Shown here: positions 1 through 6,835 of the stretch, in pieces
How the letters are laid out: each line of letters begins with the position of its first letter
Position numbering within the stretch: position 1 is the stretch's first letter
Source: Paenibacillus illinoisensis NBRC 15959
Lineage (GTDB): Bacteria > Bacillota > Bacilli > Paenibacillales > Paenibacillaceae
Direction: 5' to 3'
DNA: 41,058 nt
NCBI RefSeq assembly: GCF_004000925.1
Contig: NZ_BIME01000023.1
Coordinates: 1-41,058 of the forward strand
Notes under the pieces: model-generated
Databases searched by the model: none
Seen by the model: the letters and a program-made list of their open reading frames with translations, nothing else
What the model was told of the DNA's origin: nothing
Position numbers and translations under genes: made by a program

Positions 1-2
1 CA

Positions 3-188
3 ACGGAGATCATTGATTCGAAATGGATAGCACTTACGGATCTGTTGATTCCAGATTTACTGGAACTACGCGATAAAGGGGTAATTAAACAGATTACAGA
101 AAATTTGATCTCTCAAAAAGAATACTCGTTAGCCTTATTTAACAGATATCTGGAGAATATGGTTAAACTAACGGGCAGGTTAGTTTAA
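3..188 (+). CDS. C-terminal fragment of an unrecognised protein (5' end outside window)
   Basis: One frame stays open from the window edge to a TAA at 186-188, giving about 61 residues with an amphipathic helical look (segments such as LLIPDLLELRDKGVI and ITENLISQKEYSLALF). I do not recognise the family. The last residues, KLTGRLV, are encoded by a copy of the right-hand hairpin of repeat family A (168-183), and the stop codon follows directly. The present C-terminus is therefore probably repeat-derived rather than ancestral. The frame has no start codon in the window, so nothing can be said about full length, promoter or operon. Confidence 0.6.
   Translation, partial: TEIIDSKWIALTDLLIPDLLELRDKGVIKQITENLISQKEYSLALFNRYLENMVKLTGRLV
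168..183 (+). repeat. Family A repeat, solo right-end hairpin (HP3)
   Basis: The sequence CTAACGGGCAGGTTAG (arms CTAAC/GTTAG) is identical to the right-end hairpin of full family A copies, for example 36621-36636. Here it forms the 3' end of the upstream reading frame. No left hairpin or central hairpin is present. Confidence 0.7.
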
Positions 189-293
189 GGTCATGCGAGG
201 TGAGCCGTATCATAAGTAGGGAAAAGCTATGAGATTAGCTCATTTAAAATTAATATCATCATAACAGAGCTGTTTGTCGTTAGTGGTGGTTTG

Positions 294-2243
294 TTATGGC
301 GTAAGCTTGGGAGCCTGACGATGGTGTGTGTTTTGCTCGTAGGAATAAGCAAGCTTAATCAAAGTTGGCTCGCTGAATGGACGTCCGAAGAAGTCCATGC
401 CGACCGGCATATTGTCGCTCGTGAAACCTGCCGGAACCGTTACGGTAGGATAGCCGGTGAAAGAACTGAGCTTAAATCCATTGCCGATCGTCTGGTTTCC
501 GCCAATCTCAACGATTTGTTCAGCCGAGGTTGGGAAAATAAGCGCATCGAGATCGTAGTCAGCCATCATTTTCAGAACGGCCTGTTGAGCCAGCTTTGTA
601 CGGAACAGGATGATGTCTTTGTATGCTTCGTCATCCATGGTTTCCTTAGCATTGCGGTCTTTGAGTTGCTTAGCGATGGATGTATCGAACATGCCCGTTG
701 AGATAATATCTGATAAAGTATCATAAGGGCGGTTGGCTCCAAGTGTCTCCAGGTAATCGTTGAACTGGAACTTGAATTCCCAGTTGCTTAAGCTTTCGAA
801 GTTGTTTATTTCTTCAAAGTTTGGAATAGCAACGTTATCAATTAGCGTCGCCCCGCTTTGCTTCAATTCGTCAATCGCATTGTCCATTACGGCATTAATT
901 TCTTGATCGGTACCGAATACTTCCCTTACGATGCCAATCCTTGCTCCATGCAGGCCGTCCACATCCAAATAATCTGAATAGGAGTCGGGAAAATGGCCGA
1001 TACCGCTTGCGGTAGTTTCGTCGTTTCGATCGTAACCAACGGTAGCATCAAGAACTGCAACTGCGTCTGCTACGGTTCTAGCAATTGGGCCACCAGTATC
1101 TTGAGTTAGAGCAAGCGGCATAATGCCGTCCCTGCTTGATAGTCCAATGGTAGGGCGAATGCCGACCAGGCTGTTGAATGAGGAAGGCACTCGGATCGAA
1201 CCGCCAGTGTCGCTCCCCATCCCTACAGTTGCGAAGTTAGCAGCAATGGCAGCACCTGTCCCGCCGCTGGAGCCACCCGGTACTCTTTCCAGATTGTAAG
1301 GGTTAAGCGTTTGTCCGCCAAGCGAGCTGGACGTCGTATAGCCAAAAGCAAATTCATGCAAATTAGCCTTAGCCAAAATAATCGCGCCAGCTTCTTTTAG
1401 TTTTTTCACTTGGTAAGCGTCATCGGATGGAATGCTGTCCTTCAGTGCCAGAGAGCCACCGGTTGTTGGCATATCCATTGTATCGAAGTTGTCCTTCAGG
1501 ATGACGGGGATACCGTGTAGTGGTCCGCGCGCTCCTTGTTTCTTTCGTTCTTCGTCAAGCTTTCTTGCAAGCTCGATGGCATCCTCATTAATTGTGATAA
1601 TCGAATTAAGCTTCGGACCATTGTCGTCGTATTTCCCAATTCTGTCCAAATAAAGCTCTACAAGCTCTTCTGAGTTCAATCTACCAGACTTAAGCGCGTC
1701 CTGGATTGAGGTGATTGAAGCCTCTATTGGACTAAACGGCTGTAAATATTGATAGAGTCGATAGGCAACGATAGCCGCTTCAGAGTATGTGAGCGTTTGG
1801 CCGAAGCCATATCTGCTCGAGGATATTCCTTTCATAATTCCTGATGTTGCAATGACTTCAATGGAGGGTTGGTAGGTGCTGTCTTTCACATCAAGAAAAG
1901 AGATATCTTCCGAAAAAGGTACATCTATAATTTGGTCTAGTAAAATGGCTGCATTCTCTCGTTTGATTTCGGTGGAGCCTAATTTATTTATGATGTCTTG
2001 ATCATAACCCGCCGCATCTGCTGCTTCGTTTAACAATTGTACGAGTTCATCTGCTTGTACTGCGCTTTTTCCGTTAGAGGACGTGAGGAAGTCGCTCGGT
2101 GCCCACTTAGCTGAAACAAATTCTTTTAGCTCTGTACTGGTGTTCGCGGCGGTTGCTGCATATCCTGATGTTGGCAGCTGTAAAAGAAGAAGTATCCCTG
2201 TAAATGCTCCGCTAATCATTCGTAGTTTATTGTTGCTAATCAT
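294..2243 (-). CDS. Exported amidase-signature hydrolase with N-terminal SLH-like region
   Basis: 649 aa. Residues 1-30 form a signal peptide (lysine, then a hydrophobic run, then SGYAA). Residues ~60-168 resemble S-layer homology repeats (FLDVKDSTY, GIMKGISSSRYGFGQTLTYSEAA), which usually hold proteins to the cell wall. Residues ~175-649 are an amidase-signature domain with the Ser-cisSer-Lys triad visible as K250 (VILKDN), S325 (GGSSGG) and S349 (SDTGGSIR). This family hydrolyses C-N amide bonds; the substrate is not predictable, but an exterior, wall-linked location suggests nitrogen scavenging from peptides or amides. The ATG at 2243 is preceded on the minus strand by an AGGAGAGGGAG ribosome site. 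A strong promoter and a GlnR/TnrA-type box lie just upstream. It stands alone, with no partner gene. Confidence 0.93.
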   Translation of the reverse strand: MISNNKLRMISGAFTGILLLLQLPTSGYAATAANTSTELKEFVSAKWAPSDFLTSSNGKSAVQADELVQLLNEAADAAGYDQDIINKLGSTEIKRENAAILLDQIIDVPFSEDISFLDVKDSTYQPSIEVIATSGIMKGISSSRYGFGQTLTYSEAAIVAYRLYQYLQPFSPIEASITSIQDALKSGRLNSEELVELYLDRIGKYDDNGPKLNSIITINEDAIELARKLDEERKKQGARGPLHGIPVILKDNFDTMDMPTTGGSLALKDSIPSDDAYQVKKLKEAGAIILAKANLHEFAFGYTTSSSLGGQTLNPYNLERVPGGSSGGTGAAIAANFATVGMGSDTGGSIRVPSSFNSLVGIRPTIGLSSRDGIMPLALTQDTGGPIARTVADAVAVLDATVGYDRNDETTASGIGHFPDSYSDYLDVDGLHGARIGIVREVFGTDQEINAVMDNAIDELKQSGATLIDNVAIPNFEEINNFESLSNWEFKFQFNDYLETLGANRPYDTLSDIISTGMFDTSIAKQLKDRNAKETMDDEAYKDIILFRTKLAQQAVLKMMADYDLDALIFPTSAEQIVEIGGNQTIGNGFKLSSFTGYPTVTVPAGFTSDNMPVGMDFFGRPFSEPTLIKLAYSYEQNTHHRQAPKLTP

Positions 2244-2284
2244 ACTGTTTACACTCCCTCTCCTAATTTGATAGATTTATTAAC

Positions 2285-2312
2285 ATTATAATAGAGATCT
2301 AAGTGAAATCAA
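2285..2312 (-). promoter_or_regulatory. Sigma-A promoter of the amidase gene
   Basis: On the minus strand TTGATT (2312-2307) and a perfect TATAAT (2290-2285) are separated by 16 bp. The predicted transcription start is near 2278, about 35 nt before the ATG. Confidence 0.7.
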
Positions 2313-2315
2313 TGG

Positions 2316-2342
2316 ATTAATGTAAATTTTATTTACATTAAT
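2316..2342. promoter_or_regulatory. Probable GlnR/TnrA operator (perfect 12-bp-arm palindrome)
   Basis: The arms ATTAATGTAAAT and ATTTACATTAAT are perfectly complementary around a 3-nt spacer. The core TGTAAATTTTATTTACA (2321-2337) fits the GlnR/TnrA consensus TGTNAN7TNACA exactly. Its centre, 2329, is about 51 bp upstream of the predicted amidase start site, the position typical of TnrA-activated promoters in Bacillus. Nitrogen-dependent activation of the amidase is inferred from this geometry. Confidence 0.65.
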
Positions 2343-2457
2343 CAGGTGTAATTACTCGTTTTTTAATGAAGTTTGAGATATTAAGCGGTTAATAGATTTT
2401 AAATGTTATATTATCGAACATATAAGATAAATTTTATTCTCGATTGGAGTGAATTAA

Positions 2458-2627
2458 ATGAGTAAATGGAGAGCAGATGTAATCCTAGCGTTAAGGAACT
2501 TAGGTGGGAAAGGACAAGTGCAGAGTTAATAGAATCGGGAAGAGTCAAATACGGTGCGCAAAAAGGAATAGATACATGGATTCGCCCAGATCATGAGAAT
2601 TATAGCTATGTAAATAAAATAGTGTGA
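2458..2627 (+). pseudogene. Remnant of a small winged-helix-like protein with frameshift or deletion
   Basis: An ATG at 2458, after a GGAGTGAATTAA leader, opens MSKWRADVILALRNLGGKG and stops after 23 residues. A second frame from ~2502 to the TGA at 2625-2627 reads RWERTSAELIESGRVKYG and continues to a YSYVNKIV end. The N-terminal pattern is typical of small proteins that begin with a winged-helix domain. The two halves look like head and tail of one gene whose middle was lost. The family assignment is tentative; the broken state is clear. Confidence 0.45.
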
Positions 2628-2639
2628 AATGACAATGAC

Positions 2640-2971
2640 ACTTTAGAGAATGAGGCTTCTCTTGCCTACCAAATAGAGAGGGGTTCGAACGGTCGCTGCC
2701 AATATTCAAACGATATAGCATGGATTCGTTTTTGGTAAGGCTCCGAACAACTGGAATGACCATTCGACAAATGCAACAGATCGCTGACTTGAGAAGACAA
2801 GGTTCCGCTACGACCAAAGAAAGGAGAATTCTGTTGGAAGTCCATAAGAACAAGTTAGCGGAACAGATCGAGAGGCTTCAAGAACATTATAAAGTCATTA
2901 ACGAAAAAGTAGAGATTTACCGCCAATGGGAATTAGAGAACCCACAACTGGAGGTAGCTGTTGAGCAATGA
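2640..2971 (+). pseudogene. MerR-family regulator remnant (frameshifted, N-terminus lost)
   Basis: The downstream frame (2720-2971) carries the MerR signature VRLRTTGMTIRQMQQ, then ADLRRQGSATTKERRILLE and a coiled-coil tail (HKNKLAEQIERLQEHY). Upstream, in another frame (2640-2735), one reads ERGSNGRCQYSNDIAWIRF, the MerR wing and the helix just before VRLR. A frameshift near 2735 separates them, and the DNA-recognition helix of the HTH has been deleted. It cannot make a functional MerR activator. It lies in a cluster of other broken genes. Confidence 0.75.
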
Positions 2972-2980
2972 ACTCACCAT

Positions 2981-3301
2981 ATGAAATTGGAAAATTGGGA
3001 ACCACCTCGTACAGCAGTTGGTGTGAAGAATCGTGTTGGTCGCCTGAAGGCACTAGGGAATGCAGATAAATCCGTTACAGATTTATCCGGTAATAGCTGC
3101 GATAAGTCATATCCATGCCGCGAGATGCTTTTTTATTGGGAAAATGAAATGAAGCAGCGGGGGTTCAAACAGCTGATGACCTCGACGATGTCCAATGAAG
3201 GGGCGCAGCATTTTTACAGAAAACTGGGGTGCCGGTATGCCGGCGGACTGCTGCTTAACGATGAACCATTGGAGATTTTGCTGGCCAAAACAATACTGTA
3301 A
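2981..3301 (+). pseudogene. Chimeric remnant: cytosine methyltransferase tail joined to a GNAT acetyltransferase tail
   Basis: A single 106-codon frame whose first ~28 residues (WEPPRTAVGVKNRVGRLKAL, then GNA) match the conserved C-terminal motif of C5 cytosine DNA methyltransferases, normally followed by VVP and a short helix. From about residue 48 on, the protein instead resembles the last part of a GNAT N-acetyltransferase (MKQRGFKQLMTSTMSNEGA, then FYRKLGC and a final LEILLAKTIL strand). Neither half is a complete domain. I interpret this as a deletion that fused two dead genes in frame, although a translated chimera cannot be excluded. Confidence 0.6.
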
Positions 3302-3308
3302 TGTGCGG

Positions 3309-3357
3309 CAAACGGGTGCTGTCCCTGTGAGGGCGATGCAGCCGTTTCTTTTTTTTT
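3309..3357 (+). terminator. Rho-independent terminator after the acetyltransferase remnant
   Basis: AAACGG and GC on the left arm pair with GC and CCGTTT on the right (3341-3347), followed by a run of nine T after a C. It insulates the ECF sigma operon from upstream reads. Confidence 0.7.
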
Positions 3358-3435
3358 GTAATGGAACCGGGATACGGGCGTATTAACTGTTGAATTACTT
3401 GGCCAGGTAATACATTGGCGAAAGGAGATTCTCAA

Positions 3436-4005
3436 GTGATGCAAGACCGCGCGCTGCTTCACCCTTTCATGCAGGAGGAGATCAGGGAAAAGACGGAAAT
3501 AGACAGGTTGTTTACAGAGATTTTTGAAGCCTACTATAAACGGATTTTCAACTATATCGGCTATCGTGTGAGTAGCATTCATACGGCCGAGGATCTGACG
3601 AGTGTGGTATTTGAAAAGATATTAAGCAAGCTGGAGACGTATTTGCAGAATAAAGCTCCTTTTGAAGTATGGATGTTCGCCATCGCCAGAAATGTAGTGA
3701 ATGACTACTACAGAAGGCAAAAAAGACAGCGGTTCTTCTCGCTGGAAGCAATCAAGGAGCTGGTATCAAGCAAAAAAGACCCGGAAAGCCTAATCCTGCG
3801 GGAAGAACAGAGCGACAAACTGATTGGTGCGCTTAACAAACTGGATGAAAGAGAGCGGAATCTGGTGGCGCTAAAATTCGGAGCCTGTCTCCGGAACACG
3901 GAAGTTGCCCAGATTACCGGGTTGTCCGAAAGCAATATCGGAGTGATTCTCTACCGTGCCATGAAAAAACTGAAAGCTGAACTTGGGAGTGTGGATCAGT
4001 TATGA
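3436..4005 (+). CDS. ECF-type RNA polymerase sigma factor
   Basis: About 189 aa. Region 2 spans ~15-90 (YYKRIFNYIGYRVSSIHTAE, then DLTSVVFEKIL and FEVWMFAIARNVVNDYYRRQ, the core-binding and -10 recognition helices). Region 4 spans ~125-180 (KLDERERNLVALKFGA, then EVAQITGLSESNIGVILYRA, the HTH for the -35 element). I start at GTG 3436 (ATG 3439 is equally possible) because the AAAGGAG at 3421-3427 sits 8 nt upstream; a TTG at 3415 would place that ribosome site inside the gene. The stop overlaps the next gene's ATG by 4 bp, so the two are translationally coupled, as expected for a sigma/anti-sigma pair. The regulon is unknown. Confidence 0.92.
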   Translation: MMQDRALLHPFMQEEIREKTEIDRLFTEIFEAYYKRIFNYIGYRVSSIHTAEDLTSVVFEKILSKLETYLQNKAPFEVWMFAIARNVVNDYYRRQKRQRFFSLEAIKELVSSKKDPESLILREEQSDKLIGALNKLDERERNLVALKFGACLRNTEVAQITGLSESNIGVILYRAMKKLKAELGSVDQL

Positions 4006-4853
4006 AAGTCAAAGGCAATAACGATAAGTTTTTGCGCGATATAGAGGCTTGTGAGCACGGTGCGGCTCCGGGGGGGCTGGCCGGTACAGAGGAAAACCGT
4101 GAGCTGCTGGAGCTCGGCCAAGCGCTGTCCGGCAAAGATTTCAGCCAATATTCCAACCGCAGCGCCGTGCTGTTTAAAGTACGGGCCATGAACAATAAAC
4201 AGGAGGCAAACACAATGAAAAATAAACGCGGATTCAAACGTCCTGCCATCGCGCTGAGCGCTGTACTGGCTGGCGGAGTGCTGAGCATAACCATTGCCCA
4301 GCCTTCCTTTGCACAGGATATAGTAGATAAAGTGCTGGCTTCGTTCAATCTGGGACATATTGAGGTGGCGCAGATAGAACCTCAGGCTCAACCGACGGAA
4401 TCAACGGGCAAGCAGTCTTACAAAGCTGCCAAAGAGGGAGAGCAGGACCCGGACATCGCGGAGCATATACTCAGCATAAAGGACACAACAAAGCTGGCCG
4501 ACTATGCCGACTTTCCGGTAAAGCTCCCGCAGTATTTGCCAGAGGGATACGCCTTTGACAGAGCGGAATTCTATCGTGACGAGGAGGAGGTAAGCGGCAA
4601 ATATGTCAATCTCCATTTTACAAACAAGGAGACAAAAGGCAGTATCTACATGCAGCAGCGGCTACCTGATGAAGAGAGTGCGTTCGAAACGGGTACAGAC
4701 GGCAAGATTGAGGAATTGCAGTTGAACGGTGTTAAAGCGATCCTGATGGATGACAGAACGCTGCTTTGGGAAACCAAGGACGCACTGTATTCCCTCTCCA
4801 GTGGTAGTGTGAACAGAAGCGAAATCATCCGCATTGCCGAGTCGATCCGCTAA
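4002..4853 (+). CDS. Membrane-anchored anti-sigma-like protein with DUF4367-type domain
   Basis: 283 aa. The N-terminal ~75 residues are charged and presumably cytoplasmic. One membrane segment lies at ~80-103 (AIALSAVLAGGVLSITIAQP). An acidic, Gln/Pro-rich linker follows, then an exterior domain from ~165 (FPVKLPQYLPEGYAFDRAEF ... NGVKAILMDDRTLLWE ... SEIIRIAESI) that matches the DUF4367 pattern often found beside ECF sigma genes in Firmicutes. Overlap with the sigma gene (ATGA) supports a sigma/anti-sigma pair. The cytoplasmic part lacks an obvious zinc anti-sigma H-x3-C-x2-C motif, so the mode of sigma binding is unclear. A strong terminator follows. Confidence 0.82.
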   Translation: MKVKGNNDKFLRDIEACEHGAAPGGLAGTEENRELLELGQALSGKDFSQYSNRSAVLFKVRAMNNKQEANTMKNKRGFKRPAIALSAVLAGGVLSITIAQPSFAQDIVDKVLASFNLGHIEVAQIEPQAQPTESTGKQSYKAAKEGEQDPDIAEHILSIKDTTKLADYADFPVKLPQYLPEGYAFDRAEFYRDEEEVSGKYVNLHFTNKETKGSIYMQQRLPDEESAFETGTDGKIEELQLNGVKAILMDDRTLLWETKDALYSLSSGSVNRSEIIRIAESIR

Positions 4854-4890
4854 TTGTAAGATTCGCGGTATACTATCTTATATTTCTACG

Positions 4891-4935
4891 AGAAACGGGA
4901 GCCGTCTGTAAAGGACGGCTTTGCCGTTTCTTTTT
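4891..4935 (+). terminator. Terminator of the sigma/anti-sigma operon
   Basis: The stem AGAAACGG plus AGCCGTC pairs with GACGGCT plus CCGTTTC around a 7-nt loop and is followed by TTTTT. It is a strong rho-independent signal. Confidence 0.85.
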
Positions 4936-5007
4936 GCGTCCAGCCCATTTCAGCCTCGTAAGGGAACTGCTTCAAAAGAAGGCGGACTATACCAGTAAAA
5001 GGGGGCG

Positions 5008-5136
5008 ATGAGTATATCTAAACTCTATTTGTTTTCTTATAAACCTAAAAATGAAGGATGGACTGAGGAGTGTACAAACTTTCATCTTGATAATCTATTT
5101 GAGGTCAAACATCTTTATGACAGACTCCTGATCTAA
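5008..5136 (+). CDS. Small hypothetical protein (42 aa), possibly truncated
   Basis: ATG at 5008 after a good ribosome site (AAAAGGGGGCG); the frame reads MSISKLYLFSYKPKNEGWTE, then ECTNFHLDNLFEVKHLY, ending at TAA 5134-5136. I do not recognise it. The aromatic and charged composition and the ribosome site argue for a real or recently real gene. It ends about 35 bp before family B repeat sequence begins, so it may be the head of a longer gene cut by that insertion. Confidence 0.4.
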   Translation: MSISKLYLFSYKPKNEGWTEECTNFHLDNLFEVKHLYDRLLI

Positions 5137-5169
5137 AACAAATTGGTGAAGTGGTCAAGACGACGGCAG

Positions 5170-5300
5170 TCGAGCGACAAGAACATGTTCCTATTGAAGT
5201 CGCTATTTTAGCGGCTTTTTTATTTTATCGGTACAAGTTCTTGTCCCAAACCAAGGACAAGAACTTGTACCGATTACCGATTAGGCGTATATCTAATCGT
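5170..5300 (+). repeat. Family B repeat, copy 1
   Basis: Order of parts: GACAAGAACATGTTC half-site (5177-5191); a terminator-like hairpin GTCGCT/AGCGGC plus T6 (5199-5221); a perfect 18-bp-arm palindrome CGGTACAAGTTCTTGTCC (5229-5246) with its complement at 5255-5272, 8-nt loop; then ATTACCGATTAG and ATATCTAA. The copy at 11658-11766 has the same parts in the same order and orientation at near identity. The 64-codon open frame across it is repeat sequence, not a gene. Confidence 0.85.
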
Positions 5301-5324
5301 CATCTTGCCCTTCAATACATTAAG

Positions 5325-5340
5325 CTAACGGGCAGGATAG
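5325..5340 (+). repeat. Family A repeat, solo right-end hairpin (HP3)
   Basis: CTAACGGGCAGGATAG preceded by ATTAAG, the same right-end context as full copies (TTTATTAAG before HP3). It stands about 25 bp after the end of family B copy 1. Confidence 0.7.
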
Positions 5341-5409
5341 TTTAGTGAAGTTGGAGAATAACCTCTGGGAGAAGTCGATAACAAAGCAAGGTAAAGGGGA
5401 GAACAAAGT

Positions 5410-6015
5410 TTGAAACGAATGCCTTTTGAACGACCAACGGAGCATTATGACGAACGGATTTCTAAAATTGACGAGCAAATTTGTGAGATGTTGAAACTTC
5501 GGAAGCAGCTTTCAAACAACAATCCTGGTTTCCCGCCATTTGAATATATCTCTGTATGGGCTGAAACTTTTGAACTTTATGAGGACTTTCTGAAAGCTGT
5601 TTTTGGAACTTTTAGAAGTGAAGAGTATTATAAGCCAATAATCGAACCGTCAGATTTTAGAAAACATATACCTGTTCTAAAGTCAGTCGAAAAAGGAAGC
5701 TCTTTCTATACTATAAATTCAATCAGGCAGTACAGTAACGCAAGTGTAGTGACTTTTAGTATCGATTGGGATGTGAATATGTCAGAGGTATCCTCTATCT
5801 CTAGGTCTCGTAGCCATTTTGAATTGCAAATTGGAGAACAATATGATTGCCGCATGATTCATGGTGGTAGCCACGCAGGTCATGCTTCAACTAATTATGT
5901 AATATCTCCGCCACTACCCGATAAAACTTCAGGACTTGAATTAACGTTCATAGAATATATTAAGCCATTCAGTGACAAGGAGACGGGAACAAAGATTGTA
6001 TTTAAACTGGAATAG
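5410..6015 (+). CDS. Conserved-looking hypothetical protein, 201 aa
   Basis: Residues ~13-37 form a charged helix (ERISKIDEQICEMLKLRKQL) resembling the first helix of chorismate-mutase-like folds, followed by NNNPGFP. The rest is predicted alpha/beta, with a C-terminal part rich in beta strands (VVTFSIDWDVNMSEV, FELQIGEQYDCRMIHGG). I do not recognise a catalytic motif and assign no function. TTG at 5410 is chosen because AGGGGAG (5395-5401) lies 8 nt upstream; the next ATG (5419) is too far from any ribosome site. No signal peptide or membrane segment is seen. Confidence 0.8.
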   Translation: MKRMPFERPTEHYDERISKIDEQICEMLKLRKQLSNNNPGFPPFEYISVWAETFELYEDFLKAVFGTFRSEEYYKPIIEPSDFRKHIPVLKSVEKGSSFYTINSIRQYSNASVVTFSIDWDVNMSEVSSISRSRSHFELQIGEQYDCRMIHGGSHAGHASTNYVISPPLPDKTSGLELTFIEYIKPFSDKETGTKIVFKLE

Positions 6016-6036
6016 CTTCAAAGAGCAATGATCAAA

Positions 6037-6112
6037 CTAGCGGGAAAAGTTAGCTCAATAACAATTGGGTACGATTCACTGCTCTCCAGGGAGCCTAATT
6101 AAAGGCTCCCTG
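6037..6112 (+). repeat. Family A repeat, divergent copy (HP1 plus altered central hairpin)
   Basis: CTAGCGGGAAAAGTTAG (6037-6053) is the left hairpin. The centre is replaced by a perfect 10-bp-arm hairpin, CAGGGAGCCT with AGGCTCCCTG around AATTAA (6087-6112), that differs in sequence from other copies. The right-end hairpin is missing. The central stem probably also ends the 5410-6015 transcript, although the T tract is weak. Confidence 0.55.
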
Positions 6113-6137
6113 ATCTCATTATATGGAGGTTGTGTGT

Positions 6138-6467
6138 ATGTTTAATAAACGAGAGATCCAAATTAAGGAAAGGATACAGGAAAGGTATGACATAACAGAA
6201 GAATTATATACAGCTTGGTTTACTAAAAATTCTGCTGTGCTAGTGGAAAGAGATAGATTCTATCAAACAGAACATATAGAGAAGCATAGAGCAATATCTT
6301 ATCTATTGGATAAAGGATATATAATCGCACAACCCGTTGAAAAAAAACCTGAAATGGTTGCGGTAAGCATCACTTCTGAAGGAATAGATTTCTATGAGCA
6401 AGGATATTTATCAGGTAAAGCAAATGGCTGGCAAATTGTATTTGAACAGAAAGATAGTGAGGAGTAA
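6138..6467 (+). CDS. Small winged-helix-like hypothetical protein, 109 aa
   Basis: ATG 6138 is chosen because GGAGG at 6125-6129 lies 8 nt upstream; an earlier ATG at 6123 overlaps that site. Residues ~48-85 read like helix-turn-wing (IEKHRAISYLLDKGYI, then VAVSITSEGIDFYEQ), reminiscent of winged-helix regulators, but a recognition helix is not clear. The first half is charged and helical. Function is unknown; it could be a phage-type or stress-related small regulator. It sits between two family A fragments. Confidence 0.75.
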   Translation: MFNKREIQIKERIQERYDITEELYTAWFTKNSAVLVERDRFYQTEHIEKHRAISYLLDKGYIIAQPVEKKPEMVAVSITSEGIDFYEQGYLSGKANGWQIVFEQKDSEE

Positions 6468-6581
6468 GGTCAGAAGTGATTTGTTAAAGGTTAACGAAAC
6501 CTCTCTATAAAGTCGGATTCTGTATGTTAATATAGACTTACCTTTATGCGTCGCAAGAAGGATGTATAGCAGGTTATTAAA

Positions 6582-6635
6582 ATAACGGGAAACGATAGCT
6601 CTTACAACAAACAAAGCAGCTGATCCATCAGACTA
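6582..6635 (+). repeat. Family A repeat, truncated copy
   Basis: ATAACGGGAAACGATAG (left hairpin) is followed after 14 nt by AAAGCAGCTGATC, the left half of the type II central hairpin. The right half of that stem and HP3 are missing, so the copy is cut in mid-stem. Confidence 0.6.
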
Positions 6636-6684
6636 TTAGCCCTTGCCCCCATCATCCTAATAATTACATATCCTTATATTGTAA

Positions 6685-6712
6685 TTGACACCGATTACAT
6701 TGTTGATATAAA
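6685..6712 (+). promoter_or_regulatory. licT promoter with overlapping CcpA cre site
   Basis: TTGACA (6685-6690), 16-bp spacer, TATAAA (6707-6712). The 14-mer TGACACCGATTACA (6686-6699) matches every fixed position of the cre consensus TGWNANCGNTNWCA and overlaps the -35 box. CcpA repression of the bgl operon in the presence of preferred sugars is therefore likely. Confidence 0.75.
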
Positions 6713-6726
6713 ATAAAGCTAAATAA

Positions 6727-6756
6727 GGAGTGTCACTGATTCGATCAGGCACCACC
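6727..6756 (+). promoter_or_regulatory. RAT antiterminator site 1 (LicT target)
   Basis: The 30-nt element runs GGAGTGTCACTGATTCG then ATCAGGCACCACC and matches the BglG/LicT RAT consensus (GGATTGTTACTG...CAGGCAAAACC type). Its last eight bases are also the left arm of the following terminator, so RAT folding and terminator folding exclude each other. Confidence 0.85.
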
Positions 6757-6815
6757 ACAGTCTAGGTTACATGAGTGTATACTTGTGTTTGTAGACATAT
6801 GGTGGTGCTTTTGTT
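6749..6815 (+). terminator. LicT-controlled leader terminator upstream of licT
   Basis: GCACCACC (6749-6756) pairs with GGTGGTGC (6801-6808), with an inner GTCTA/TAGAC stem, then TTTTGTT. It overlaps the RAT 3' end, the classic antitermination arrangement. Confidence 0.8.
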
Positions 6816-6835
6816 ATATAGGGGGTGAAGGTAGC

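Noticed and set aside
291..701. 136-codon plus-strand frame with a hydrophobic start
   Set aside because: It lies wholly antisense to the amidase gene, whose catalytic motifs are clear; a frame shadow.
3363..3385. GGAACC...CGTATT as an ECF autoregulated promoter of the sigma gene
   Set aside because: The gap between the two boxes is only 10 bp; ECF promoters need about 16.
3415..3438. TTG start for the sigma factor
   Set aside because: It would put the only ribosome site (AAAGGAG) inside the coding region; GTG 3436 or ATG 3439 fits better.
5151..5345. 64-codon frame ending YIKLTGRIV
   Set aside because: It is made entirely of family B repeat plus a family A end; the same repeat parts appear elsewhere in other frames.
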